Below, piece by piece: positions 42,634-51,863 of a stretch of 64,000 nucleotides of DNA. Origin of the DNA: Pseudomonas sp. Seg1 (GTDB taxonomy: Bacteria > Pseudomonadota > Gammaproteobacteria > Pseudomonadales > Pseudomonadaceae); contig NZ_AP021903.1 in assembly GCF_018326005.1 (NCBI RefSeq), forward strand, positions 5,135,001 through 5,199,000, written 5' to 3'. Position 1 is the stretch's first letter, and each line of letters begins with the position of its first letter. The position numbers and the translations under genes were made by a program. The notes below the pieces were generated by a model, which had not been told where the DNA came from, searched no databases, and worked only from the letters and a program-made list of their open reading frames with translations.

Positions 42634-44061
42634 ATGCCCTCGCTGCCTCTTCGCTTGTCCGCACTGTTTCTGGCCCTGAGCCTGAGTGCCTGCGATGACG
42701 CCCCGCGTTTCACCAAGGCCGAGCCCGGTGAAGCACGCTCGGGGGGCGCGGCGACCGTGCGCAAGACCGATCAGAACGCATTCTCCCTGCCCTCGGCCAA
42801 CCTGCCGCCGTCGCGGCGGGTGGACTTCAGCGTCGGCAACAGCTTTTTCCGCAGCCCGTGGGTGATCGCGCCGTCGACCACCACCGCCCGCGATGGCCTC
42901 GGCCCGCTGTTCAACACCAACGCCTGCCAGAACTGCCACATCAAGGACGGTCGCGGTCATCCGCCAGCGCCCGATGCCGCCAACGCCGTATCGATGCTGG
43001 TGCGCCTGTCGATCCCCGATGCGCCGGAGTTTGCCAAACTCATCGAGCAGGTGGGTGTGGTACCAGAGCCAGTCTACGGCGGGCAATTCCAGGACATGGC
43101 GGTGCCCGGCGTCGCTCCGGAAGGCAAGGTGCGCGTCGATTACACGCCGGTGCCGATCCGTTTCAAGGACGGCACTGAAGTCGAACTGCGCAAACCGATG
43201 TTGCAGATCACCCAGCTCGGCTACGGCCCGATGCACCCGGACACGCGTTTCTCGGCCCGCGTCGCCCCGCCAATGATCGGCCTCGGCCTGCTCGAAGCGA
43301 TTCCAGAAGAGGCGATCCTCGCCAATGCCACCGCGCAGGCCAAAGAAAAAAACGGCATCAATGGCCGGCCGAACCGCGTTTGGGATGACGAATTACAGAA
43401 AACCGTGATCGGCCGGTTTGGCTGGAAAGCCGGGCAGCCGAACCTCAATCAACAGAATGTTCACGCGTTTTCCGGTGACATGGGCCTCACCACCAGTCTG
43501 AGACCGTTCGATGACTGCACCGCCGCGCAAACCGCCTGCAAACAGGCGCCGAACGGCAATGGCCCGGACGGCGAGCCGGAAGTCAGCGACAACATTTTGC
43601 GTCTGGTGCTGTTCTACAGCCGTAACCTTGCCGTACCCGCGCGCCGAGGCGTCAACGATGAGCAAGTGCTGGCCGGCAAGAACTTGTTTTTCCAGGCGGG
43701 TTGCCAGTCCTGCCACACACCGAAATACACCACCGCTGCCAACGCGGCCGAACCTGAACTGGCCAATCAAGTGATTCGCCCGTACAGCGATTTGCTGCTG
43801 CACGACATGGGCGACGGTCTGGCCGACAACCGCACAGAATTCCAGGCCTCCGGCCGCGACTGGCGCACCCCGCCGTTGTGGGGGATCGGCCTGACCCAAG
43901 CGGTCAGTGGCCACACCCAGTTTTTGCATGACGGCCGCGCACGCAATCTGCTCGAAGCGGTGCTCTGGCACGGCGGCGAAGCTGCAGCTGCGCAGCAACA
44001 GGTTTTAGCTTTCAATGCCGAGCAGCGTGCCGCGCTGCTGGCGTTTCTGAACTCACTTTAA
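42634..44061 (+). CDS. Di-heme c-type cytochrome lipoprotein (DUF1111, thiol oxidoreductase-like)
   Basis: This 475-residue protein has a lipobox (LSLSAC, C20) and two heme-attachment sites, CQNCH (98-102) and CQSCH (357-361), in the layout of the DUF1111/di-heme oxidoreductase family related to MauG and cytochrome c peroxidases. HDMGDGLADNRTEFQASGRD near the C-terminus is family-typical. It is followed closely by a second imelysin-like and a DUF1513 gene. This set recurs in Pseudomonas and has been linked to iron-dependent regulation; a periplasmic redox role in iron or metal handling is inferred. AGGA precedes the ATG. Confidence 0.85.
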   Translation: MPSLPLRLSALFLALSLSACDDAPRFTKAEPGEARSGGAATVRKTDQNAFSLPSANLPPSRRVDFSVGNSFFRSPWVIAPSTTTARDGLGPLFNTNACQNCHIKDGRGHPPAPDAANAVSMLVRLSIPDAPEFAKLIEQVGVVPEPVYGGQFQDMAVPGVAPEGKVRVDYTPVPIRFKDGTEVELRKPMLQITQLGYGPMHPDTRFSARVAPPMIGLGLLEAIPEEAILANATAQAKEKNGINGRPNRVWDDELQKTVIGRFGWKAGQPNLNQQNVHAFSGDMGLTTSLRPFDDCTAAQTACKQAPNGNGPDGEPEVSDNILRLVLFYSRNLAVPARRGVNDEQVLAGKNLFFQAGCQSCHTPKYTTAANAAEPELANQVIRPYSDLLLHDMGDGLADNRTEFQASGRDWRTPPLWGIGLTQAVSGHTQFLHDGRARNLLEAVLWHGGEAAAAQQQVLAFNAEQRAALLAFLNSL

Positions 44062-44087
44062 ACACTTAAAAGAATCGGGAGCCCGAC

Positions 44088-45152
44088 ATGTTCCGTCCCA
44101 AGTTGTTGTTCACCAGCCTTGCCGCGCTTGCCCTCGGCGCTTGCTCGCCACAGGATCCGCAAGCGGTCACCTCGGCGGCCATCGCCAAATCGGTGATCCT
44201 GCCGACCTACACCCGTTGGGTCGAAGCCGACAAGCAACTGGCCGTCAGCGCCCTCGCCTACTGCCAAGGCAAAGAGAACCTGGAAACCGCTCGCGCCGAC
44301 TTCCTGCACGCGCAGAAAGCCTGGGCCGAGTTGCAACCTTTGCTGATCGGCCCGCTGGCCGAGGGCAACCGTTCGTGGCAGGTGCAGTTCTGGCCGGACA
44401 AGAAAAACCTTGTTGGCCGTCAGGTCGAGCAACTGGTCGTCGCCCAGCCGCAGATCGATGCTGCCGCCCTGGCCAAATCCAGCGTGGTGGTTCAGGGCCT
44501 GTCGGCTTACGAATACATCCTGTTCGATGCCAAGCCTGATGTCGCCAACGCCGAACAGAAAGCCAAGTACTGCCCGCTGCTGATCGCCATCGGCGAACGC
44601 CAGAAGCAACTGGCCGAAGAGATTCTGCAGAGCTGGAACAACAGCGACGGCATGCTCGCGCAGATGAGCAAATTCCCGAACCAGCGCTACGCCGACTCCC
44701 ATGAAGCGATCGCCGATCTGCTGCGTGTACAGGTCACCGCCCTCGACACTCTGAAGAAAAAGCTCGGTACGCCAATGGGCCGCCAGAGCAAGGGCGTGCC
44801 GCAGCCGTTCCAGGCCGATGCATGGCGTAGCCAGTCGTCGCTGACCGCGCTGGAAGCCAGCCTCGCCGCCGCCAAAACCGTATGGGAAGGCGTCGACAAC
44901 AAAGGCCTGCGTGGTCTGTTGCCAGCCGAGCAAAAACCGCTGGCGGACAAGATCGACGCCGCTTATGCCGCCTCGCTGAAACTGTTCGACAGCACCCAAC
45001 GTTCACTTGGCGAAATGCTCGAGGACGACGCCGGTCGCCAGCAACTCAACGATATCTACGACAGCCTCAACGTCGTCCATCGCCTGCACGAAGGCGAACT
45101 GGCCAAGGCGCTGGGTATCCAACTGGGCTTCAACGCCAACGACGGTGACTGA
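44088..45152 (+). CDS. Imelysin-like periplasmic lipoprotein
   Basis: This 354-residue protein has a lipobox (LALGAC, C19) and an imelysin-type helical bundle. In place of the GxHxxE signature it has GLSAYE (137-142): the glutamate is kept and the histidine is serine (S139). It lies 26 bases after the di-heme gene and its last base is shared with the ATG frame of the next gene, so it belongs to the same operon. With IcmP as the complete-motif paralogue upstream, this one may be a non-metal-binding partner. Confidence 0.82.
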   Translation: MFRPKLLFTSLAALALGACSPQDPQAVTSAAIAKSVILPTYTRWVEADKQLAVSALAYCQGKENLETARADFLHAQKAWAELQPLLIGPLAEGNRSWQVQFWPDKKNLVGRQVEQLVVAQPQIDAAALAKSSVVVQGLSAYEYILFDAKPDVANAEQKAKYCPLLIAIGERQKQLAEEILQSWNNSDGMLAQMSKFPNQRYADSHEAIADLLRVQVTALDTLKKKLGTPMGRQSKGVPQPFQADAWRSQSSLTALEASLAAAKTVWEGVDNKGLRGLLPAEQKPLADKIDAAYAASLKLFDSTQRSLGEMLEDDAGRQQLNDIYDSLNVVHRLHEGELAKALGIQLGFNANDGD

Positions 45153-45166
45153 TGAGGGCAACTGCC

Positions 45167-46267
45167 ATGCTGCGACGCCAGGCTCTGACTTTAGGTAGTG
45201 TGCTGCTGGGAGCAGTGACGCTGGGCGGCTGGACGCTGTTCAAACGCAAGGATCAGAGCCCGCTGCTGCTGTCGGCGCGCGACGACACCGACGGCAAGCA
45301 TTACGCCGTCGGTTATCGGCTCGACGGCACGCGGCTGTTCACCACCGAAGTCGGCCAGCGTTGCCACGACATCATCAACCACCCGACGCTGCCGATTGCG
45401 TTGTTTGTCGCCCGCCGGCCGGGCACCGAGAGCTACCTGATCGACCTGCGCGACGGCACATTGTTGCAGACCGTGACGTCGCAGCCGAACCGGCATTTCT
45501 ACGGCCACGCGGTGATTCACAAGGATGGCGAGTACCTCTACGCCACCGAAAACGACACGACCGATCCGGGCCGTGGCTTGCTCGGGGTGTACAAATTTGA
45601 AGGCGAGCGGCTGGTGCACAGCGGCGAGATTTCCACCCACGGCCTCGGCCCGCATCAGGTCTCGTGGATGCCCGATGGCGAAACCCTGGTGGTGGCCAAC
45701 GGCGGGATTCGGACCGAGGCGGAAAGCCGCGTCGACATGAACCTCAACGCCATGGAGCCAAGCCTGGTGCTGATGCAGCGCGACGGCACCTTGCTGAGCA
45801 AGGAAACCCTCGCCCAGCAGATGAACAGCGTGCGGCATCTGGGGATCGCCAGTGACGGCACCATCGTCGCCGGTCAGCAATTCATGGGCGCGTCTCACGA
45901 ACGTTCGGAGTTGCTGGCGATCAAGCGTCCGGGGCAGCCATTCGTGGCGTTCCCGGTGCCGGACCATCAGTTACAGTCGATGGGGCATTACACCGCCAGC
46001 GTCGCGGTACACAGCGATTTGCGTCTGGTGGCGCTGACTGCGCCGCGTGGCAACCGTTTTTTCATCTGGGATCTGGACAGCGGCGAAGTACGCCTCGATG
46101 CACCGCTGGCCGATTGCGCGGGCGTTGGTGCGGTGAAGGACGGTTTTGTCGTGACCTCCGGTCAGGGCCGCTGCCGGTATTACGATTGCCGCCAAGATGA
46201 GCTGCTGGCCAAGCCGCTGGAACTGCCGGCGGGGCTCTGGGACAACCATCTGCACTTGATCGCATAA
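45167..46267 (+). CDS. DUF1513 beta-propeller periplasmic protein
   Basis: This protein of about 366 residues begins MLRRQALTLGSVLLGAVTLG, a Tat-like or hydrophobic export signal with paired arginines, followed by a seven-bladed-propeller-like sequence (YAVGYRLDGTRLF, HAVIHKDGEYLYATENDTTD, GPHQVSWMPDGETLVVANGG, HYTASVAVHSDLRLVALTAP). The frame opens five codons earlier at the TGATG overlap with the imelysin-like gene; GAGGG at about eight bases favours the ATG at 45167. It closes the four-gene imelysin/di-heme set. Function is unknown. Confidence 0.78.
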   Translation: MLRRQALTLGSVLLGAVTLGGWTLFKRKDQSPLLLSARDDTDGKHYAVGYRLDGTRLFTTEVGQRCHDIINHPTLPIALFVARRPGTESYLIDLRDGTLLQTVTSQPNRHFYGHAVIHKDGEYLYATENDTTDPGRGLLGVYKFEGERLVHSGEISTHGLGPHQVSWMPDGETLVVANGGIRTEAESRVDMNLNAMEPSLVLMQRDGTLLSKETLAQQMNSVRHLGIASDGTIVAGQQFMGASHERSELLAIKRPGQPFVAFPVPDHQLQSMGHYTASVAVHSDLRLVALTAPRGNRFFIWDLDSGEVRLDAPLADCAGVGAVKDGFVVTSGQGRCRYYDCRQDELLAKPLELPAGLWDNHLHLIA

Positions 46268-46294
46268 CCCACCTGTTCTGAGTACGACTCATAA

Positions 46295-46431
46295 CCTGTG
46301 GCGAGGGGATTTATCCCCGATCGGCTGCGCAGCAGTCGCAAAACCATCGCACACGGTTCAATTGACAGACCGCGGTTGCAGGTTTTGAGGTGGCTTCGCC
46401 GCCCATCGGGGATGAATCCCCTCACCACAGG
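46295..46431 (+). repeat. Inverted repeat, GAGGGGATTTATCCCCGAT family
   Basis: Arms at about 46295-46338 and 46390-46431; the intergenic gap before mexV consists mainly of this element. Confidence 0.9.
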
Positions 46432-46550
46432 TTTTGTGTTCAGACTTCTTCACTCCGTCCTCACCTGTAATAACTGCCAGTTGGAATCCCCCCTGAACTC
46501 GGAGTAATGTGCCCGCCTGTCTCACCTGATTTATCCAAGGAACTGGAAAT

Positions 46551-47699
46551 ATGCTGCGTCGCCGCATGCTGATCATGTTGGGTGTTGTGTTGCTGATCGT
46601 CCTGGTTCTGGGCGGGTACAAAGCCTTTTCGATCTATACGATGATCCAGGGCTTCTCCAAGCCGAAACCGCCGATCAGCGTCGCCGTGGCCAACGCCACC
46701 GAGCGCCCGTGGCAGATGCGTTTGCCCACGGTCGGCACGCTCAAGGCGTTGCAAGGCGTCGAGCTGAGCCTGGAAGTCGCCGGCACCGTCACCGAGCTCA
46801 AGTTCGAATCAGGGCAGAAGGTCAAAGCCGGGCAACCGTTGCTGCAACTCGACAGCGCCGTTGAAACCGCCCTGCTGGAAACCGCCAAGGCTGACCTTGG
46901 TCTGGCGCAACTGGACTTCGGCCGGGGCAGCCAACTGGTCGACAGCCGCGCGATCTCCAAAGGCGAATACGACCGGCTCTCCGCTGTTCTGCAAAAGAAC
47001 CGGGCCACGGTCAATCAGCTCAATGCCTCACTGGCGAAAAAACGCATCCTCGCCCCGTTCAGCGGCACCATCGGCATCCGTCAGGTCGACGTCGGCGACT
47101 ACCTCGCCAGCGGCACCAAAATTGCCACATTGCAGGACCTGAGCAGCCTCTACGCCGACTTCTACCTGCCCGAGCAGTCGGTGCCGAAACTCGCTATCGG
47201 CCAACCGGTAAACGTCTCGGCCGGCGCTTACCCCGGCCAGAACTTCCCGGGCAAAATCAGCGCGATCAACCCTATCGTCGAAAGCACCACGCGCAACATC
47301 CTCGTCCGCGCCACCCTGGCCAACCCCGACGGCAAACTGCTGCCGGGCATGTTTGCCAGCCTCGAAGTATTGCTGCCGGATCCGCAGACCCACGTCGTGG
47401 TGCCGGAAAGCGCGATCACCTACACCCTCTACGGCAATTCGCTGTACGTGGTCGGGCAGAAAAAAGCCGAGGATGGCAGCGTCGAAAAAGACGACAAGGG
47501 CCAACCGGTGCTGATCGCCGAGCGGCGCTTCATCGAAACCGGTGAACGCCGCGATGGCCTGGTGATGATCAACAAGGGCGTACAGAGCGGCGAACAAGTG
47601 GTGACGGCCGGCCAGATCAAACTGGACAACGGCGCACACATTGCCATCAGCGACGACAAGACCCTCGGCGAGCAGAACAGTCCGCCCCGCGCCGACTGA
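46551..47699 (+). CDS. mexV: RND efflux periplasmic adaptor MexV
   Basis: This 382-residue membrane fusion protein has an N-terminal anchor span (residues 7-27). Its biotinyl/lipoyl half-motifs (GTVTELKFESGQKVKAGQPL and RILAPFSGTIGIRQVDVGDY) flank a short helical hairpin, and a beta-barrel region ends in PGMFASLEVLL. The MexW-type pump gene follows 13 bases later, forming an operon. Like mexVW in P. aeruginosa, there is no outer-membrane channel gene; an OprM-type channel elsewhere would be used. Confidence 0.87.
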   Translation: MLRRRMLIMLGVVLLIVLVLGGYKAFSIYTMIQGFSKPKPPISVAVANATERPWQMRLPTVGTLKALQGVELSLEVAGTVTELKFESGQKVKAGQPLLQLDSAVETALLETAKADLGLAQLDFGRGSQLVDSRAISKGEYDRLSAVLQKNRATVNQLNASLAKKRILAPFSGTIGIRQVDVGDYLASGTKIATLQDLSSLYADFYLPEQSVPKLAIGQPVNVSAGAYPGQNFPGKISAINPIVESTTRNILVRATLANPDGKLLPGMFASLEVLLPDPQTHVVVPESAITYTLYGNSLYVVGQKKAEDGSVEKDDKGQPVLIAERRFIETGERRDGLVMINKGVQSGEQVVTAGQIKLDNGAHIAISDDKTLGEQNSPPRAD

Positions 47700-47712
47700 T
47701 CAAGGAATCCCC

Positions 47713-50700
47713 ATGGCTTTTACTGATCCGTTCATCCGCCGCCCGGTGCTCGCCACCGTGGTCAGCCTGCTGATTGTGCTGCTGGGCTTTCAGGCCTGGA
47801 GCAAGTTGCCGCTGCGCCAATACCCGCAAATGGAAAACGCCCTGATCACCGTGACCACGGCGTACCCCGGGGCCAACGCCGAGACCATTCAGGGCTACAT
47901 CACCCAGCCGATGCAACAGAGCCTGGCCAGTGCCGAAGGCATCGACTACATGACCTCGGTCAGTCGGCAGAACTTCTCGGTGATCTCGATCTACGCACGC
48001 ATCGGCTCCAACACCGACCGCTTGTTCACCGAGTTGCTGGCCAAGGCCAACGAGGTGAAGAACAAACTGCCGCAGGACGCCGAAGACCCGGTACTGAGCA
48101 AGGAATCCGCTGACGCCTCGGCGCTGATGTACATCAGTTTCTTCAGCAAGGACTTGAGCAACCCGCAGATCACCGACTACCTGTCACGGGTGATCCAGCC
48201 AAAACTGGCGACCCTGCCGGGCATGGCCGAGGCGGAGATTCTCGGCAATCAGGTGTTCGCCATGCGCCTCTGGCTCGACCCGGTGAAACTCGCCGGTTTC
48301 GGCCTCAGCGCCAGCGACGTGACCAACGCGGTGCGCCAGTACAACTTCCTCTCCGCCGCCGGCGAAGTGAAAGGCGAGTACGTGGTCACCAGCATCAACG
48401 CCAACACCGAACTGAAATCCGCCGAGGCTTTCGCCGCGATTCCGCTCAAGGTCAGTGGCGACAGTCGCGTGCTGCTCAGCGATGTCGCACGGGTGGAAAT
48501 GGGTGCGGAAAACTACGATTCGATCAGCTCGTTCGGCGGCACCCCCTCGGTGTACATCGGCATCAAGGCTACGCCGGGGGCCAACCCGCTTGATGTGATC
48601 AAGGAAGTGCGCAAGCTGATGCCGGAGCTGGAAGCTCAACTGCCACCGAACCTGAAAAGCGAGATCGCCTACGACGCCACACTGTTCATTCAGGCGTCCA
48701 TCGACGAAGTGGTGAAAACCCTGTTCGAAGCGGTGCTGATCGTCATCGTCGTGGTGTTCCTGTTCCTCGGCGCGCTGCGTTCGGTGGTGATCCCGGTGGT
48801 GACCATTCCGCTGTCGATGATCGGCGTGATGTTCTTCATGCAGATGATGGGCTACTCGATCAACCTGCTGACCTTGCTGGCGATGGTGTTGGCAATCGGT
48901 CTGGTGGTGGACGATGCGATTGTCGTGGTGGAGAACATCCACCGCCATATCGAGGAAGGCAAGACGCCGTTCGACGCGGCACTCGAGGGCGCTCGGGAAA
49001 TCGCCATGCCGGTGGTGTCGATGACCATCACCCTGGCAGCCGTTTACGCACCAATCGGCTTCCTCACCGGGCTGACCGGTGCGCTGTTCAAGGAATTCGC
49101 CCTGACCCTGGCCGGCGCGGTGGTGATTTCCGGGGTCGTCGCGCTGACACTGTCGCCGATGATGTGCGCCTTTTTGCTGCGTCACGAGGAAAACCCCAGC
49201 GGGCTGGCGCATCGCCTCGACCGCATCTTTGACGGCCTCAAACGCCGTTACCAAAGCATGCTGCACGGCACGCTGAACACCCGGCCGGTGGTGCTGGTGT
49301 TCGCCGTGATCGTGCTGTGTCTGATTCCGGTGTTCCTCAAGTTCACCAAATCGGAACTGGCGCCCGACGAAGACCAGGGCATCATTTTCATGATGGCCAC
49401 CGCCCCGCAGCCAACCAACCTTGATTACCTGAGCACCTACACCGACGAGTTCATCAAGATCTTCAAGGAGTTTCCGGAGTACTACTCCTCGTTCCAGATC
49501 AACGGCTACAACGGTGTGCAGGCGGGGATCGGCGGCTTCCTGCTCAAGCCATGGAACGAGCGCAGCCGCACGCAGATGGAAATCCTTCCCGAGGTGCAAG
49601 GCAAACTGGGCGCCATCCCGGGCTTGCAGATTTTTGGATTCAACCTGCCTTCCCTGCCCGGTACCGGTGAAGGTTTGCCGTTCGAATTCGTGGTCAACAC
49701 TGCCAACGATTATGAACTGCTGCTGCAAGTGGCCGACCGGATCAAGAAGCGCGCCATGGAGTCGGGCAAGTTCGCTTTCGTCGACCTCGATCTGGCGTTC
49801 GACAAACCGGAAGTGGTGGTCGACATCGACCGCGCCAAAGCCGCGCAGATGGGCGTGTCGATGCAGGACCTCGGTGGCACTCTCGCCACTCTGCTGGGCG
49901 AGGCGGAAATCAATCGTTTCACCATCGAAGGGCGCAGCTACAAGGTCATCGCCCAAGTTGAACGGCCGTATCGCGACAACCCGGGCTGGCTGAACAATTA
50001 CTACGTCAAAAACACCCAGGGCGAGTTGCTGCCCCTGTCGACGCTGATCAAGGTCAGCGACCGCGCACGTCCGCGCCAGCTCAACCAGTTCCAGCAACTC
50101 AATGCGGCGAAGATCTCCGGCTTCCCGTTGGTGAGCATGGGTGAAGCGATCGATACGGTATTGCAGATCGCCCGGGAAGAAGCGCCAGCCGGTTTTGCGT
50201 TCGATTACGGCGGCGCGTCACGGCAGTTCGTGCAGGAAGGCAGTGCCCTGTGGGTGACGTTCGCCTTGGCGCTGGCAATCATTTTTCTGGTGCTGGCGGC
50301 GCAGTTCGAGAGCTTCCGCGATCCGCTGGTGATTCTGGTGACGGTGCCACTGTCGATCTGCGGCGCTCTGATTCCGCTGTTCCTCGGCTGGTCGAGCATG
50401 AACATTTACACCCAGGTCGGGCTGGTAACGCTGATCGGCTTGATCAGTAAGCACGGGATCCTGATCGTCGAATTCGCCAACCAGTTACGCAAGGACAAAG
50501 GCCTGAGCGCGCGTGAGGCGGTGGAAGAAGCCGCCGCGATTCGTCTGCGGCCGGTGCTGATGACCACGGCGGCAATGGTGTTCGGCATGGTGCCGCTGAT
50601 TCTGGCGACCGGCGCGGGAGCGGTGAGCCGGTTTGATATCGGTACGGTGATTGCGACGGGGATGTCGATCGGCACGTTGTTTACGCTCTTTGTGTTGCCT

Positions 50701-50748
50701 TGCATCTATACCCTGCTGGCGAAACCGGATCCCAAACCAACCGCATAA
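47713..50748 (+). CDS. mexW: RND multidrug efflux pump MexW
   Basis: This 1011-residue inner-membrane pump starts MAFTDPFIRRPVLATVVSLL, and AAGGAA precedes the ATG. It has 12 spans and two large periplasmic loops. LVVDDAIVVVENIHRHIEEG in span 4 carries the paired proton-relay aspartates, and SKHGILIVEFANQLRKDKGL marks the second half. Position beside icmP and the envelope/colRS genes and length agree with MexW. Substrates in P. aeruginosa include fluoroquinolones, macrolides and chloramphenicol; they are untested here. Confidence 0.9.
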   Translation: MAFTDPFIRRPVLATVVSLLIVLLGFQAWSKLPLRQYPQMENALITVTTAYPGANAETIQGYITQPMQQSLASAEGIDYMTSVSRQNFSVISIYARIGSNTDRLFTELLAKANEVKNKLPQDAEDPVLSKESADASALMYISFFSKDLSNPQITDYLSRVIQPKLATLPGMAEAEILGNQVFAMRLWLDPVKLAGFGLSASDVTNAVRQYNFLSAAGEVKGEYVVTSINANTELKSAEAFAAIPLKVSGDSRVLLSDVARVEMGAENYDSISSFGGTPSVYIGIKATPGANPLDVIKEVRKLMPELEAQLPPNLKSEIAYDATLFIQASIDEVVKTLFEAVLIVIVVVFLFLGALRSVVIPVVTIPLSMIGVMFFMQMMGYSINLLTLLAMVLAIGLVVDDAIVVVENIHRHIEEGKTPFDAALEGAREIAMPVVSMTITLAAVYAPIGFLTGLTGALFKEFALTLAGAVVISGVVALTLSPMMCAFLLRHEENPSGLAHRLDRIFDGLKRRYQSMLHGTLNTRPVVLVFAVIVLCLIPVFLKFTKSELAPDEDQGIIFMMATAPQPTNLDYLSTYTDEFIKIFKEFPEYYSSFQINGYNGVQAGIGGFLLKPWNERSRTQMEILPEVQGKLGAIPGLQIFGFNLPSLPGTGEGLPFEFVVNTANDYELLLQVADRIKKRAMESGKFAFVDLDLAFDKPEVVVDIDRAKAAQMGVSMQDLGGTLATLLGEAEINRFTIEGRSYKVIAQVERPYRDNPGWLNNYYVKNTQGELLPLSTLIKVSDRARPRQLNQFQQLNAAKISGFPLVSMGEAIDTVLQIAREEAPAGFAFDYGGASRQFVQEGSALWVTFALALAIIFLVLAAQFESFRDPLVILVTVPLSICGALIPLFLGWSSMNIYTQVGLVTLIGLISKHGILIVEFANQLRKDKGLSAREAVEEAAAIRLRPVLMTTAAMVFGMVPLILATGAGAVSRFDIGTVIATGMSIGTLFTLFVLPCIYTLLAKPDPKPTA

Positions 50749-50750
50749 CC

Positions 50751-50840
50751 CTGTTGGAGTGAGCCTGCTCGCGAAGCGGTGTGTCAGGCACCCTGGTATT
50801 GACTGACACACCGCTATCGCGAGCAGGCTCACTCCTACAT
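50751..50840 (+). repeat. REP pair, TGTAGGAGTGAGCCTGCTCG family
   Basis: Inverted copies directly after the mexW stop; the left copy has diverged (CTGTTGGAG, GCGAAGCGG). Confidence 0.88.
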
Positions 50841-50866
50841 AGAGATCTGCGTTGCCCAAGGATAAA

Positions 50867-50894
50867 AAAAGGCCTCGCATCTGCGAGGCCTTTT
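50867..50894. terminator. Bidirectional terminator between mexW and the small secreted-protein gene
   Basis: AAAAGGCCTCGCA-TC-TGCGAGGCCTTTT is flanked by A and T runs on both sides, serving the convergent transcripts. Confidence 0.9.
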
Positions 50895-50912
50895 ATGTGG
50901 GCTTCAATCGGT

Positions 50913-51140
50913 TCAACTTTGCGGCCTCATCCCTTGCGAAAGTCCGAACATGAACAGCAACAAATCATGGTCGGGTTTGGTCGCCACGGAGGCTTTCGCC
51001 ACCCGTGGTACCGCGCAGTGAGCATCGTCTACAGACGCGCCAACAACCTGCATGCGGGGCTGCTCCCAGGCAGCCACCGCCAGTGAAGCAACTGCCAAGG
51101 CCCCTACCAGGAACAAACCTCGTGCAATTTCGAGTTTCAT
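50913..51140 (-). CDS. Small secreted protein (75 residues) at the end of the ColR-linked operon
   Basis: It begins MKLEIARGLFLVGALAVASL and has a signal peptide of about 24 residues (cleavage near AVAA). The mature domain of about 50 residues contains one cysteine and the tail DHDLLLFMFGLSQGMRPQS. It starts two bases after the stop of the InaA-type kinase gene, so it is the third gene of that unit. The ribosome site (AAAGG) is 10 bases from the ATG. No function is known to me; equivalent small genes follow the kinase in other pseudomonads as far as I recall. Confidence 0.65.
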   Translation of the reverse strand: MKLEIARGLFLVGALAVASLAVAAWEQPRMQVVGASVDDAHCAVPRVAKASVATKPDHDLLLFMFGLSQGMRPQS

Positions 51141-51142
51141 CG

Positions 51143-51859
51143 CTATAAACCTTTGATAGCGCTGCCAAACGCCGTCTCGTAAAAATAGACGAGTTTCTTC
51201 CAGTCCGCGTCGCGGAACGACGAATGGCGGCGCAGTTGTTTCATGTCATGGGAGGCGGCGCGATAAGCGGTCAGGCGCTGGCGGCATTTCTCCAGATCAA
51301 TCAATGCCACTTCAACTTTTGCCGATTCGCCCTCGCCCGTCACCCGTACGAAAACGTGTTTGATGTAGATGCAGCTGTGTTGCCAGCGCCCCTTGTGCAT
51401 ACGCGCGAGGTTTTCGGCGAGATCCTTGAGCACACGCTCATAGATCGCATCGCCGCACTGATCGCGGCCACCGGCAGCAGCCAGCCAGTGTTCCAGTTCC
51501 TGGAAACCGTCCAGGGACTTGGTCACCAACAATGCACGCCACTTGTGCTGCGGATCGGGCTGAGCGCCGCAGAAAACGATTTGCGGCACTCGCACACCGA
51601 GTTTGCTGACGCCGGTCAGCGCATCGAGTTCGCGCAGCACGGTCGGGCGGCCGAACGGATGCAGCCAGCTACGGTAAATATGTCCAGTCTGGCGTTTGGC
51701 ATAGAGCAATTGGCCATCCCGGCCGACGATCCTTTGCACGCCACTTTCACCACCACGGCGAACATTCGGTTCTTCCACCCACTCACCGCGCTGACTCCAG
51801 TAGTAGTCGAAGCGATCCTGGGGAGCGACTTCCGTTTCTGCTGCAAATTGCACTGCCAT
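51143..51859 (-). CDS. Lipopolysaccharide kinase, InaA/WaaP family
   Basis: This 238-residue kinase-fold protein has YAKRQTGHIYRSWLHPFGRP (nucleotide-binding lysine region), NLARMHKGRWQHSCIYIKHV (catalytic-loop region) and VALIDLEKCRQRLTA (metal-binding Asp). InaA/WaaP-type kinases phosphorylate LPS core sugars. It is paired with a methyltransferase gene 4 bases upstream and sits in the ColRS locus, which in P. putida controls an equivalent methyltransferase-kinase unit. GAGGT supports the ATG; the longer open frame overlaps the methyltransferase. Confidence 0.82.
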   Translation of the reverse strand: MAVQFAAETEVAPQDRFDYYWSQRGEWVEEPNVRRGGESGVQRIVGRDGQLLYAKRQTGHIYRSWLHPFGRPTVLRELDALTGVSKLGVRVPQIVFCGAQPDPQHKWRALLVTKSLDGFQELEHWLAAAGGRDQCGDAIYERVLKDLAENLARMHKGRWQHSCIYIKHVFVRVTGEGESAKVEVALIDLEKCRQRLTAYRAASHDMKQLRRHSSFRDADWKKLVYFYETAFGSAIKGL

Positions 51860-51863
51860 CCTG

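Noticed and set aside
48184..50097. 637-codon open frame antisense to mexW
   Set aside because: Low-complexity His/Gln/Arg-rich translation typical of the reverse complement of GC-rich coding DNA; mexW is certain.
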